From Ancylostoma caninum (lineage: Eukaryota; Nematoda; Chromadorea; Rhabditida; Ancylostomatidae): a stretch of 64,000 nt of DNA. The stretch is from positions 496,001 to 560,000 of the forward strand of contig JBAJFG010000320.1 in the NCBI GenBank assembly GCA_037903475.1. The letters run 5' to 3'. Under the pieces are notes generated by a model. It saw nothing but the letters and a program-made list of their open reading frames with translations. It had not been told where the DNA came from and ran no database searches. A program made the translations under genes and the position numbers. Shown here piece after piece: positions 53,130 through 64,000 of this stretch. Position 1 is the stretch's first letter. Each line of letters begins with the position of its first letter.

Positions 53130-54827
53130 GGTGCGGTTCCGTTTTTGCCCACCAGGAAGCGCTCTTATTGACCCAGTCATGCGTTTCTTCGAGGTGTTGT
53201 ACGGGCGATGATTAGTTACAATACGAAACTTGTAAATCTTTTTGTTTGCGAAAGAGTGCGTGTGACCTGAATCCGCGCCGTCATGCTTCGTGCCCCCTGC
53301 GAGGCACAGTAAACCTCGCCGAGGTCGCCGAGTCCCGGAATTCTGGAGAAACACTCGGCCAAACACACGGGGGATGCTCACCTGATACGGGTAGTAGCGA
53401 GAGGATTAGTAGCCATCGATCATGCATCTGTTTTGGCCTAGAAAACGATGGATTTCGACTGTTTTTGGAACAACATCCGGTTGTGATGGGTGATCAACGG
53501 ATTTCGTTATGAATATAAGCAGCGGATTAGTTCAGGATTGGAACAATGCTTGTAGGACGAAGATTCAAATGAGCAATTAGTTCAGGAACACGTTCATTGG
53601 CTGAACAGAAACATAGTAGCAAGACAAAGTCCTCACAAATGCATTCAACTATAGTTAATGGCTAGATTCTTCAGTCCAGTGAACTTTTCAGCGTCGTCGC
53701 TTTGGACAAGTTGCTAGAAATGAAAACCAAATGGAATTTTGCTTCTAAATATCGAAATCGTTAATGATGTATTCAGCAGATTAATTAATAATGAATACGA
53801 ATTCAAGTGGACAGAAAATCCGAGATTTCAAGAAAAAAAGAACGGCAGTATATATAGCACTGGTGGGAAGATATGACAGGATGTTTCTCTTTCCCAAATA
53901 TGTGATATTCGAATTCGATTTACTTCCTAAGTCGTTGACTAAATTATTCAAAGTATTTCATTCTTACTCTGTTGTAAGTAAAACCACGGACAAATTACAT
54001 ATGGATGGATTACAGCTTATGGATTAATGAAGCATCTGGGACACTAAACCAGATTTTTCGACTCTGCAGAGTCTGACAAAGGCGACAACGCTGGAACAAA
54101 TGCTCAGAGCACCTGTACACGACTGGTACTCGAGAAGATTCGGAAAAATAGTACCTACACCAAGTGTTCAACTCATTGTCGACCGCGCCGATCACAGGTG
54201 AGCCGCGCCTTTTTTTCGTAAAGTTCATTCTTAGACATGAGCAGTGAGGATTTCAGCGGTTTTCATAGATGGTAACGTAAAAGTATTTCTGAGTCACTGT
54301 GGCTTTAAAAATCTACAATGTAACTTTTATAAAAAAAAACCTATAGCAAAAAAAGGTGCCAGTGGGGGGAACGCTAAAAAAGGCTCGGTCGCCAATGTGT
54401 TGGAAATATTCGAAATTGGTAATTCTGGCAATTTGATTATTATTTGTTGGTAATTATCAAGGGTGATAGAAGTGCAAATTCTTGCGAATTCAAAGCACTA
54501 GTGCAATTCGAGCAGATTTTCGGAGCAGAGCTCAGAATTCGAGCAGATTACTGAGAAATGAGTACTGTCATATCTACACCAACATGATGACAAGACTCTA
54601 ACAGTTCCACATTGAACTGTCAGGGAAAGATGTACCGCACCACAAGCATGTCTGCAACCACGGATTAGTGGAAAAGTTGCGTAGAACAGGAGTTTCAGGA
54701 GATGTAAGTGCAGAGAAACACAGTATGTAGGAAAAGGCGAAAGAATAAAACAATAACAAATGGCTTCGTCTTATTCATTTGTTGCAAATGAATGAATAAA
54801 AAAAAACAAGAGTTAGGAGCTGGTAAT
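53130..54827. other. no gene supported
   Basis: Short frames only. GC is raised near 53260-53380. Confidence 0.4.
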
Positions 54828-55157
54828 TCACGAACGTCTGCGCTTCTGAATCAGAATTCTGCTCTTCACAGCTTGGAACGTCATCGTGCCATGTGAGAAT
54901 ACAAACGAACTGACACTGGAAAACCCACAATTTTCGCTGCCATTTGCTTTCAGATAACCTTGTAAACATAAGAAGGACGTAAGATGAGACGGAAACGCAG
55001 CTTTTCTCTCGCAAATGTCTCTCCAGCGAATGAGGTTCACGAACTCTGCAACGATTTGAAGCGCTGCGGAAAATTGCGACGGTTGACCAGGCACGGAGCG
55101 AATCCAGTTTGAGGAAGCGAAAAAGTTTGAGGTTGACCATTCCGGATTCAATTTCAA
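54828..55157 (-). CDS. 110-codon frame, unknown
   Basis: The product includes IRSVPGQPSQFSAALQIVAE and LIRWRDICERKAAFPSHL and ends in a basic tail (QKRRRS). A 133-codon frame overlaps on the same strand, and a possible 46-nt intron (AAG|gttatc to TTTTCCAG) would switch between them. Not recognised. Confidence 0.3.
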   Translation of the reverse strand: MKLNPEWSTSNFFASSNWIRSVPGQPSQFSAALQIVAEFVNLIRWRDICERKAAFPSHLTSFLCLQGYLKANGSENCGFSSVSSFVFSHGTMTFQAVKSRILIQKRRRS

Positions 55158-58043
55158 ACGTTTTAAAACCGTACATTAGTGAGATGAAGGGACTTTTAAG
55201 GCGCTATAGTTGCTTAGATTCTTTCTGAGTTACATGGATGGAAAGCCAGCTCAGTTAGCGCGTATTTGTTTGACCCAGAAAAACATGATTTGCCAGGATT
55301 CGCAGTGGACCGCGGAGTGCGCATTTTCGTTTGAGAGTGTCGATTTATACTCGAACCAGCACATAGTCGTCAGTAAAAGCTTTGGATCTTATTTCATCTG
55401 TGGAGACTAGGTGGAGAATTCACAGAAGTCAAATAGTGGACGAGAATCCTACGAGAAGTCGAGAGACGGTGCAAACGGTGCTGTTAAGGAGAAAACTTCT
55501 ATGATTTCACCACTTTCGATGGTGAAACAAAATGGAGCAACGGCGGTTCAAACGGAAGCATGAGCTTGGAGAGATACAACACGAACAGCGTCTGAACGCT
55601 GGCGGCACCGGAGCGGGCGCGCATGAGTGCGCACGCTGGCCCACCGGTCCTCCTCTGCGGGGCGGTCGCAGCCCTCATGAACGGGCAGCCTCCTCACTTC
55701 TCGAAGTGACTCTTCAAAGCGGCGCCACAGGAGGTTCAGCGCGATCGCGTCTATCGTCCAGACCATCAAGAGGGACAGATATGAGGTCAACGTTGCTAAT
55801 CGTTTTCGAAAAACATGTGCTAGAACTATTGTGGGGTGGGAGAGGCGGAACACAAATCCGAGACTGACGTAGTATTACTTGGATAACGTTTGGGTACTTA
55901 CCGGAAATGTAGTACCAGACACCTACGGACTTCTTCCAGAAAATCCCAGAGACTTTAAAACATTCGCGACCTTACGCTTTTGGCATGGTGTGTCACGGCA
56001 CCGTGGTCCCGTGTCAACCGCTTGAGCACGTGGTCCCACGTGGCAGGAATTTCTCCGCTGTGGCGTAATATTCGGGATTTGCGCGAATCCGAGGCCAATC
56101 GTTTTCTCTTTTGTGGTCGTTAATAGTGTTTCCAAAAGCTTGTTATCTGTTTACTTGATGTTGAGTTTCTTTTCACTTGATGTTGAGTTTCGTCCCGGCT
56201 AATGTGATGCGATCCATAAACTTTCTCATAGAGTCGACTTGAAGGTGTGGATTTATGCTTTTATAGTCATTCTGACCCTCTCCCTCTGAACTTTTTCGTA
56301 GCGGGACGTTTCATATGTAGAAAAAGGAACGCATAAAAGTAATCAAAAATTGCATGGTACTGCCTAGAGAAAACACCCCATTGCAATTATTGCGCCATCG
56401 TTTCGAAATTTTCAGTAATCGGTCATATAGGTAGGTATTCGTCACTAATGCCTAACGAGCATCGAAAAAAAAGTTTGGAGTTTTTACGATCACTGCAGTG
56501 CTGAAATATGCCGTAATGCATAAAATCTTTACTCAAAGAGGTGTGTAAGTGTTCACTAAGATAATTTTAACTGCAGTTCTGCTGACTAGTATCCAAAAAG
56601 ATTTAGTTCGCTTACATTCAATTCACTTTGCTTAGTTTGTTTTCCTCTCGCCTTGCATGGAACACTCTAAACGCACTTTATAAAGCAAAATAAGGTACGT
56701 TTTCCGAACATGGACAGCCTACATCGTTGAGGTTACCCAGGGCAAACGTCCTAATACACCGTAAATTCAGCCATGGTTAAAATGGCGTCAACATGTTTTC
56801 ATGGGTAATCCTAATGATGCAGCGAACGAAAATGATACAGATAGACATCAACCATTCCCTGTAAAAAATTAATTTTCTAAAATTTGATTTTTCCACTTTC
56901 ACTTTTTTTCACTTCTCTGCCATCATTACTTGTGTTTACCCGAGTTCGAGGATCTGCTACATATCTATTGAATTTGTTCCGGATTTTCTGCTGGAATCTA
57001 ATGGTTGTTAGATTTTTACCGGTTATTTTCCGTTTGGATTCCCAAAAAGTACGACGCAGGGTGCACATGCCAATTTAGTCTTTTTTTTTGCAAAGTATTT
57101 CGTATGCCTACTTCCCATACTAACGAAAACAGAGTGAGGCATATTCCTCTGCTGTTTTTTTTTGTGAGGGGTCATTGCGCGAGACGGAAAAGTAAACTTT
57201 TTTTTCATCTTTTTTGGTACTTACTAGTGCAATTAGCAGAAAAGGAGCTGCGTGATCCTTATAATTTTACAGTAGCATGGAACAAATGTGGCAAAATTTG
57301 TAGCCTCTACCAATTAGCTCGTCATGCTCATGGGTGGGAAAAAAATGAAGAACTGTCCTATGAATGTGTCCTTAATGTATGACATCCTTTCTTCATAGGC
57401 TGCTGGGCAAGCTGGGCATTATTGGGTAATCCATGTGCTTTCAGGGAAATAAGGAGAAGATCCACTATAGCTCTCTCGAATGAGCTCTAAGATGATAGTA
57501 TCCAAATAAGAGATGTTTGTTCTACAGTGTTGATGTGCAGAAATGAGGTGGATGATGTTCTACGGACGGGGGTAATTGTCACTGACCCAGGGAGGAAAAA
57601 CTGGCCATGGCGCGCGAGGGATCATTTCAGGTGCGGCGCTGCTCTCCACGGACGGAGATTAGGACGGGACAAATCTGCGGACAGGAAGTGGAACCATTCA
57701 CTGCCCCTTTATCCGACCTTTATGACCTACTGACAGACGACAGTTCGAAGGTTCCCGATTACATATAGCACAACCTGAAGTACGAAGTCAAGTCTACGAA
57801 CAGAGTTCTGCAATGATTATGCTTTCCTCAGCATAAGATCGCTGCCTCTTATAGTTGGAATCTGATAACACCTTCAATGATTCGAATTCGAATATTTAAT
57901 TTTACTTAAGTTAAAAATTTTTGAACGAGAGCAATATAACCTATGACGGAAGATATGAAGGGTAGAGGGCTTTGAGTATTCGAATGGTCGAATAGATTTC
58001 TAATTTGTCCACCAAAGTGATGAAATTGCTCAATTTTTATCAG
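55158..58043. other. gene-poor stretch
   Basis: A GC-rich patch at 55600-55760 is open on both strands, without splice support. A segment near 57535-57630 (CRNEVDDVLRTGVIVTDPGR) could be an exon ending TTTCAG|gtgcgg. Nothing is firm. Confidence 0.35.
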
Positions 58044-58158
58044 TTTATCAATTTTTATCTTGAATATATCACCCCTACACACTGTGCGCATTATCAATAT
58101 GCGGGCCATCTCCTACTCAGCACGCTCGTGACAAAAGTCGTCGCTACCAATCAACGCG
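58044..58158 (+). CDS. candidate internal exon
   Basis: Acceptor TTTTTATCAG and donor GCG|gtaggt bracket 115 nt open in phase 0-1, encoding FINFYLEYITPTHCAHYQYA and GHLLLSTLVTKVVATNQR. The acceptor is a good nematode match. Family not recognised, and no in-phase partner found. Confidence 0.4.
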
Positions 58159-58626
58159 GTAGGTTTGAAAACCCTGTCGCAAAAATGGACCACGATGATT
58201 CAGGTTAAAGAAATGGAGAAATTAAGTGTTGCCCCTATTTGGTCCCATCTTTTTCGTTTATTTTTCCATACAAATCTGATGAACAGGGACTTTTTTGGGG
58301 ACTCTCAGTAGCATTGGTAACTTCTCACTATCATTCCAATTGAGTACTGTCTATGTACTGGAGTCATTCTTGGCTCGAAATGCTGTCTGAATAAATAGTG
58401 AAAAATATTTTGTTTTGTGCCGTGTTAGCGTTGGTGTTGCCTTTGTTATGTACGGCTTCGAAACGTGGGAGATAACCCAAAGGATCACGCTGTAAGACAC
58501 ATTAATAGTTTTAATTTTTCCCTACTTTTATTATCTTTTGTCTGCCCTTCTTGAGTAGTTTTCTGAGTTCTAGTTTTTTTTATCATCTCTTATGCAGTGA
58601 AGAACAATTATCGTGTCGAATTTTAG

Positions 58627-58799
58627 TTCAACTGCTCTTAGACAACTCGACCAACTCTGTTGTAACATTCGTTCACCAGTGAATGAACAGGCTCAAAAAT
58701 CAAGTTCGGGACGGATCCAGCAATGCTACGACTTTCTCTTCGAAAGCACCTGGCTAACGACCCTGTTGCAAACAATTATTCGTCAAAAAGTGACTGTTC
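58627..58799 (+). CDS. candidate internal exon
   Basis: Acceptor AATTTTAG and donor TTC|gtaagt bracket 173 nt, phase 2-1, encoding LRQLDQLCCNIRSPVNEQAQ and DFLFESTWLTTLLQTIIRQK. Downstream, GCAGTGCTACGAACG partly echoes GCAATGCTACGACTT within the exon. Family not recognised. Confidence 0.4.
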
Positions 58800-60590
58800 G
58801 TAAGTCGATATCCTTTGGACCTTCTTCTGGACCTGGTCCAGCCCAGCAGTGCTACGAACGTGTCATAGAATCTTCACACTCTAAGCGGGATGTTTGCGTT
58901 CACCTTCAAATGCTAATGGTCCAAAATTTCAAGTTTTGAACATAGGAACACTTCTACTGCCTTGTTGTGGTTGCAGGTTGGAAGTTTCTCACGTTGTCTC
59001 CCTCATAATACTTACAAGAACGTCTTCGCTGTTTCACTGTAAGTATCCCTGTCAATTTCCACTGTCGTTTTTGATGGCTAAATGAACTCATCACATGTGG
59101 TTTCATTTTCTAAAAGAAAACGAAAATCAAACGACAGAAAAAGCTTCTTCATTGTTTATGGCGCATCGAAGAATTTTCTCATATCACACGCAATAAGCGC
59201 GCTAAGTCAGCAGTCAGGTCACCTGTTCAAAAACCAAAACAAAGTTCACATCCAAGAACGCAGAATTCCGCGGAACTTCCTCTGAATCTCTCCTGATAGG
59301 ATTTCGTGAATGAAATCTATCACAAGGAGAAAATTTTTCACACAGTGGCAGCCGATTAGCATAACACTGAGAAAAGAATCCACTTGGAATTTCGGGCATA
59401 ATTTATTATATTTACCAAATATCACGCTTTCTTCCATGGTTTTCCTAGCATCTTTCTATAGGACCTTTCCAATTCTTCACTGTTCTGATATCTCGGCTAG
59501 TCAGCGAGGTCTCCACAAAGTGAAAAAGTCGTGAGCAAAGTGATTTTCAGTAGAGCAGAAGACTACGAACAGTGATTAGGTACAGCAAACTGGCATGAGA
59601 TAATCGGCTGAAACGGGTCAGGGAAACGGTCCGTTGCCTTTATCAAAGCTTTTACTAAGGATCGACGATAATTCCTTCTGCAAACGCTCTGCATAATTCC
59701 AGCTGCATCTACAATGTACAAGTGCTAAAGGTCATTATGGCTACAAGTAGTACACGTTAAGATAAATTTTAGCTTGCGTATTTACCATTCGTCATCAGGA
59801 CTTCTGTTATGTCAGTGTTGTTCAAGTATAGTAGACAAGCATCAGACCATCATTGCTCGGGTCACCCCAGCTCAGTTGTTGCAAAGAAAATGAAATATTT
59901 GCAAATGAATTGTACGTCTATCAGGGAGAACGACGATAAGAGTTACTCTGAGGAGAGGTTGAGACGGATTGTTCACAAGAAACTTGCCCTATGAAGCTAT
60001 CAACTACAGAAGTGTCAAGCCCACTCCGCCGCTGATAATCTCACAAGAGTGTGCAGATGATAAAATCTTTTAAAGTGCGCGGCTAGAGACACTTAGTTTG
60101 TGTTCAGTGAGGAAAATATTCTGTTTGGGGGTGACGTTCAATCGTCGAAAAAAAGAGAATTGTTGGCAGGAATCTCCAAGGCGCAAAGTCCAGTGGAACG
60201 CTCGTTGCCGAAAAGGCAATCGTTGCCAGTGTGATGGTCTGCGCTTTTCTTACCGGTGACGGCAAGTCACTGATGAAGTGCTTTGAGGATAGGCCACATG
60301 GCTATGTGTCTTTTAGCAGGAATTTGCACCAGCACACAAACCAAAGCCAGTGCAGAAGTGGTGTCGGGCAAATTTGAGTAACTTCGTTTTGGCGCAAGAA
60401 CTCCTCTCCCCTCCTCCCATACAGCCCAGACATCAATTCGTGTGGTGCAATTTCAAAAGCAAGGTGTACTATTATCCTCACAAAAGTATCCTTTCGCTGA
60501 ACATTGCCCTCATCAAGCGTTGGAGAAAATCGAAGTGAACTATCTGCTGCGCACCGCCAGCGCATTTCCCCATAGTCTTCGTGTATCTAA
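58800..60590. other. no gene supported
   Basis: Short frames without domain or splice support. Confidence 0.4.
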
Positions 60591-60910
60591 CAAGGATTCC
60601 AAATGTCTGTGGCTTTTCAAGGTGAATCGCATATCACTAAATGTTGTCGGGGACGCTCATTCTAAATATGCTGCTCTTTCGTGCCTAATAACAAAATGAA
60701 AGAAGTTATTAACGTTTTCATGTTTCGTGCACTTATCATCCAAACGAGCGCCTCTCGGGCGGTGTCGGCGCTAGTTGGTGATGCTGTGATATGTCTCTCA
60801 CTCTATAAGATAATTTGCACTGAACCGTTGCCAAAATGAAATAAGTTATGGAGGTTTTCCTGAGCCGTCCTAACATCATTATAAGTGGGCGCTCCCATTT
60901 TCCGGCAGCG

Positions 60911-61021
60911 GTGGGTGGTGGTGTAGTGGTAAGTCTCTCGCTTCACAAGGAAAAGTCGAGTTTTTCTCTGTTCATCATCGTGACTCTATCCTTCGAATTT
61001 TATCTTCCGGGTTCGATCCCC
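60911..61021 (+). pseudogene. tRNA-derived segment (Val-like), left arm
   Basis: GGTGGTGTAGTGGTAAGTC (A-box layout) and CCGGGTTCGATCCCC (B box) are separated by an extra insertion. The insertion at 60964-61006 is a near-exact inverted copy of spacer bases 61451-61493. It falls in the anticodon-arm region, so the tRNA fold is destroyed. Confidence 0.6.
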
Positions 61022-61190
61022 TCTACTGACTCGACTTTTGCATTTTCCCAAATTCTTCACTATTTGTTCAAAATGTCCTTCTATTACATAGTTCCAAGAC
61101 ACTCCAGCTGAATTTTCAACTTTATTGCTTCTGACATCGTTTTGAATCTTATTCTTGGTTTGGCTTTTTTTGATGCCAGTTTGATCACAA

Positions 61191-61436
61191 TCAAGCTGGA
61201 AAACTTTGTGAACATGTGTGGTAAGCTTCTACAAAATGCTTGAAACAAAGAAGATGCTCACAATGAGAGCAGCGTATGAAAAAAATTTCACAACATCCAG
61301 TGCAACCACAAAAACCAATTAAATCGGAGGAGAAACAGTACAGAATTGGAGTTTCAAAAGGACCCGGATGTCCGTCAAAATATCCAGCTGCATACCAAGC
61401 GTATCGAAGGAAATTCTTAAAGCGAAGGACACAAAA
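61191..61436 (-). CDS. Cys/His-rich putative zinc-binding terminal exon in a repeat
   Basis: After the acceptor GTATCACCAG the minus strand is open for 81 codons to TGA. It encodes FKNFLRYAWYAAGYFDGHPG, then FCGCTGCCEIFFIRCSHCEH and LLCFKHFVEAYHTC. The CxC..CC / CxxC / CxxxHF / HxC spacing suggests one or two bound zinc ions. I take the family to be a repeat-associated nematode domain, but this is from memory and unverified. The exon sits exactly in the spacer of the large inverted repeat. Confidence 0.55.
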   Translation of the reverse strand, partial: FCVLRFKNFLRYAWYAAGYFDGHPGPFETPILYCFSSDLIGFCGCTGCCEIFFIRCSHCEHLLCFKHFVEAYHTCSQSFPA

Positions 61437-61765
61437 CTGGTGATACACAAGAGATAAAATTCGAACGATAGAGTCACGATGATGAACAGAGAAGTCCAGA
61501 TCGTGTGCAAGTGATGTAGGATGTGACTCTCTTATACAGTGCTTTAAAAGGTGAAAAAAAGTACACATCACGGGGCTGGACCTGAGCAGTTGTGCCAGGG
61601 AGGATATTCATTCCCCCCGGCAAACATCCAAACCAAGAATACGATTCAAAACGATGTCAGAAGCGATAAAGTTGAAAATTCAGTTAGAGTGTCTTGGAAC
61701 TATGTAATAGAAAAACATTTTGAACGAATAGTGAAGAATTTGGGAAAATGCAAAAGTCGAGTCAG

Positions 61766-61836
61766 TAGAGGGGATCGAACCCGGAAGGTCTCCGTTGTGA
61801 AGCGAGAGGCTTACCGCTGCACCACCACCACCGCTG
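61766..61836 (-). pseudogene. tRNA-derived segment (Val-like), right arm
   Basis: On the minus strand: GGTGGTGGTGCAGCGGTAAG, CTCTCGCTTCACAACGGAGA, then CCGGGTTCGATCCCC. A and B boxes and an anticodon-arm-like loop with CAC are present, but the T stem and acceptor stem do not pair. More complete than the left-arm copy because it lacks the insertion. Confidence 0.6.
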
Positions 61837-62157
61837 CTGGAAAATGGGAGCGCCCACTTATAATGATGTTAGGACGGCTCAGAAAAACCTCCATAACTTA
61901 TTTCATTTTGGCAACGGTTCAGTGCAAATTATCTTATAGAGTGAGAGACATATCACAGCACCACCAAGTAGCGTCGATACCGCCCGAGAGGCGCTCGTTT
62001 GGGTGATAAGTGCACGAAACATAAAAACGTTCATAACTTCTTTCGTTTTGTTATTAGGCACGAAAGAGCAGCATATTTAGAATCAGCGTCCCCGACTCCA
62101 TTTAGTGATATGCGATTCACCTTGAAAAGCCACAGACATTTGGTATCCTTCCCTTGT

Positions 62158-63370
62158 AAATAGAACAGAGGAAGAGTGGACGATTATTTTGTATTTGTTA
62201 ATGGTCTTCTCACATTTCACGAATGAAGACGTTTGATTTCTTCGTTATACTAGTGACCTGCCATGGAGGGAAAAAATGTGACGCCCATATTTTCAGCTAC
62301 TCTCCTACTGCTGCGAAAATACAAAGTTGAAGTTTAAGGCTATATGTAGAGACTCAAAAAAACCTGTAAGCAAATTTGCGCTGCTCACCAATTATATTTA
62401 GAATAATTAATTGTCCAATGAATCTTTGTAGTCACTGAAAGTGACGTCTCCCCCCATATCGCACTTTTTCAATTTGCTTTCTCATTCTGAGTTTGATAGC
62501 TCATGCGTGGTATCTGAACCCCGCCCTTTCCTCAGCAAGTAGAGTTAGAAGTCATGAAAAAAATTTCAGCATTTTTTCAGACAAATGAATGAAAGCATCG
62601 TTGTGAGTTATAGTAGGGAATCAAGGCGTAAATCTGCACCCGTAGTTTTGCATTTTCCTTCGGCTGAGATTACGCATGCGAGATTATTCGGAATGCTGAT
62701 CGCGAATTCTGTATCCATTTTGTACGGTCAACGCCCACTTCTATATGGTTATGGTAAGTGACTGCAGAAACTGCACGTATATACTGCACAGACAAGGTCA
62801 TAACTTTTTTCGCAGTGCCATTCACCACGAACGGATAACATATTCGACATCAACATTGTCAGCGCTACTTTACATGGGACATCTCATTTCGAATTGCCGC
62901 GGACTTCTTGTATCCATCATTCGCTAAGCCGCTATGTCACCCTCATTTGAAGGTGTGCCATGTTGCAGATGATAGCTGATCTCAATCTTCAATAAACTTG
63001 TCCGACAAAATAGGGATTTGGAGCCGTTTCAAAAATTCCAAATAGTCCTGTAGGTTGCGACACACTATCCGTGCACGGACGTATATAAAATAGAGCCTAT
63101 GATTTTCCGATTTTCTTTGAATGTTGGAGGAAGACCTACGTCAGAGAAGGGTCTAAATTGCTCTACACGCATATCACAAGATCTAGAGCTGCAAAAATTT
63201 GCACAGTTGTGAAGAAAAAAACTGGCAGAGCTACTGTACCAAACTAACGAAATGATGAAATGGAGTAAGTGCAAGAAGGCATGTTAGATTAAGACCATTA
63301 TCGGATGAGAAGTAATTATTGATGAGTCGCCTAATTTCAGTACAGCACAATAAGTAAGTATGAAAAGGCG
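62158..63370. other. no gene supported
   Basis: Short frames only; 3' flank of the right-edge gene. Confidence 0.4.
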
Positions 63371-63376
63371 TTTATT
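63371..63376 (-). promoter_or_regulatory. putative poly(A) signal AATAAA
   Basis: AATAAA on the minus strand begins 4 nt after the stop at 63381. It implies a very short 3' untranslated region, as is common in nematodes. Confidence 0.6.
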
Positions 63377-63380
63377 CATT

Positions 63381-63952
63381 TCAAGCTGTAGACCAAACTG
63401 TCCATGTAGCGGCAGTTGTAGTTGTAGTTGCATTTCTAAAAATAAAGTCCTCTGGAGTACATGAGAATGCCATACAGAATGAGAATGTCATTGGTCCACA
63501 CTTCACTGCAGCGTACTGCAGATGATACTTCTGAGCTGTCACACCACTAAGGTATTGCCGGAACTGCAACAAAATGCATTTCACCATTGTTATGTGGATG
63601 AGAAAGCAGACAGTACCTGTTCACAGTCCACACCGCGCAGGCCATACTTCGCCACAGGAAGTCCGTTAATGAAGGTCTCGATCTCGCGGAAGTTTCCTCT
63701 GTGGAAACGAATCCCTTGCTGTTGGGCAAATTCGTCGAACTAGTACAGACAAAAATGAATAATAGTTCACCGAGACGTGGGAGCCGAAGTTTGCTTACTA
63801 GGTCGTTAAAGTCGTCCAGTGCGTACTTCATGTTATTATCGTAGTATTCGCTAGCAAGGGTAACCTGGACCATCTCCCATGAAGACGAGCGGACAAGTTC
63901 AGCAGCCTTAAAACAGTTGCCGATACTGTACGCGGCTTGCCAAGGAATAATC
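63381..63952 (-). CDS. 3' part of an unrecognised gene (last three exons)
   Basis: Minus-strand exons 63952-63799, 63739-63617 and 63563-63381 join at phase 0 with introns of 59 and 53 nt and good GT-AG sites. About 152 codons remain; the 5' part lies beyond the window. The sequence includes IIPWQAAYSIGNCFKAAELV, GIRFHRGNFREIETFINGLP and VAKYGLRGVDCEQF, then a Thr-rich tail ending TWTVWSTA. Cysteines are few. I recognise no domain. The WTVWS ending recalls a thrombospondin type 1 start, but no repeat follows. Codon balance, exact phase and AATAAA make the gene call strong even though function is unknown. Confidence 0.75.
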
Positions 63953-64000
63953 CTACAAAAAGCCGTTCTGAGAAGGCCAATTAATGGCAGTCCATGTGGT

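Larger units (their letters stand above)
60591..62157. mobile_element. large inverted repeat with tRNA-like modules and coding spacer
   Basis: The left arm 60591-61163 and right arm 61628-62157 are reverse complements with scattered differences. For example CCAAATGTCTGTGGCTTTTC at 60599 pairs with GAAAAGCCACAGACATTTGG near 62124, and ATTCTTGGTTTGG at 61151 pairs with CCAAACCAAGAAT near 61628. The spacer (about 460 bp) carries a Cys/His-rich exon on the minus strand. Each arm has one tRNA-like segment. The structure suggests a composite fold-back transposon, or an inverted duplication around a coding fragment. Confidence 0.8.

Overview
The window reads as nuclear DNA of a nematode, most likely a clade V (strongylid or hookworm-like) species. 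This is inferred from very short phase-consistent introns (about 46-90 nt) ending in TTTCAG-type acceptors, beside kilobase introns packed with repeats. A possible spliced-leader acceptor lies 3 nt before an ATG. Other pointers are quiver/Ly6-like secreted domains, a mariner remnant, and a Cys/His-rich exon inside a repeat. There is no bacterial-style operon, no rRNA and no intact tRNA gene. Nearly all open frames longer than 100 codons are repeat artefacts. Real genes appear as small exons, which I joined by splice-site match and reading phase.

Layout. 0-8.4 kb is repeat territory: a 249-bp PIF/Harbinger-like MITE, then two Helitron-like elements flanking a third element with 29-bp inverted ends. 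The second Helitron carries a roughly 2.1-kb array of a 49-bp minisatellite. 8.5-14.7 kb holds a six-exon plus-strand gene of unknown family (269 codons). Its 4.2-kb third intron is filled by nested fold-back elements and a hAT-type insertion with an exact 8-bp duplication. 17.4-22.2 kb holds a minus-strand gene for an FHA-domain plus coiled-coil protein. 23.7-26.5 kb has isolated plus-strand exons and a tRNA-derived SINE. 26.5-38.7 kb is gene-poor, with retroposon tails, a third Helitron fragment interrupted by a MITE, and a near-perfect palindrome.

40.0-49.7 kb is the best gene: a minus-strand, at least 15-exon gene for a secreted or surface protein with three quiver/Ly6-type three-finger domains joined by proline-rich linkers. 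Its introns contain a mariner deletion derivative, a second SINE copy with a nested hairpin, a fold-back element, and a LINE 3' end followed by about 350 bp of (AAAT)n. 50-60 kb has only scattered weak exon candidates. 60.6-62.2 kb is a large inverted repeat (arms over 500 bp) with a tRNA-like segment in each arm and a Cys/His-rich coding exon in the spacer. The right edge holds the last three exons of an unrecognised minus-strand gene with a poly(A) signal overlapping its end.

The strongest second-look items are the triple three-finger-domain gene, the Helitron family whose internal minisatellite ranges from a few units to about 44, and the 1.6-kb inverted repeat carrying tRNA-like and coding modules. 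I cannot claim a new biological system from sequence alone.
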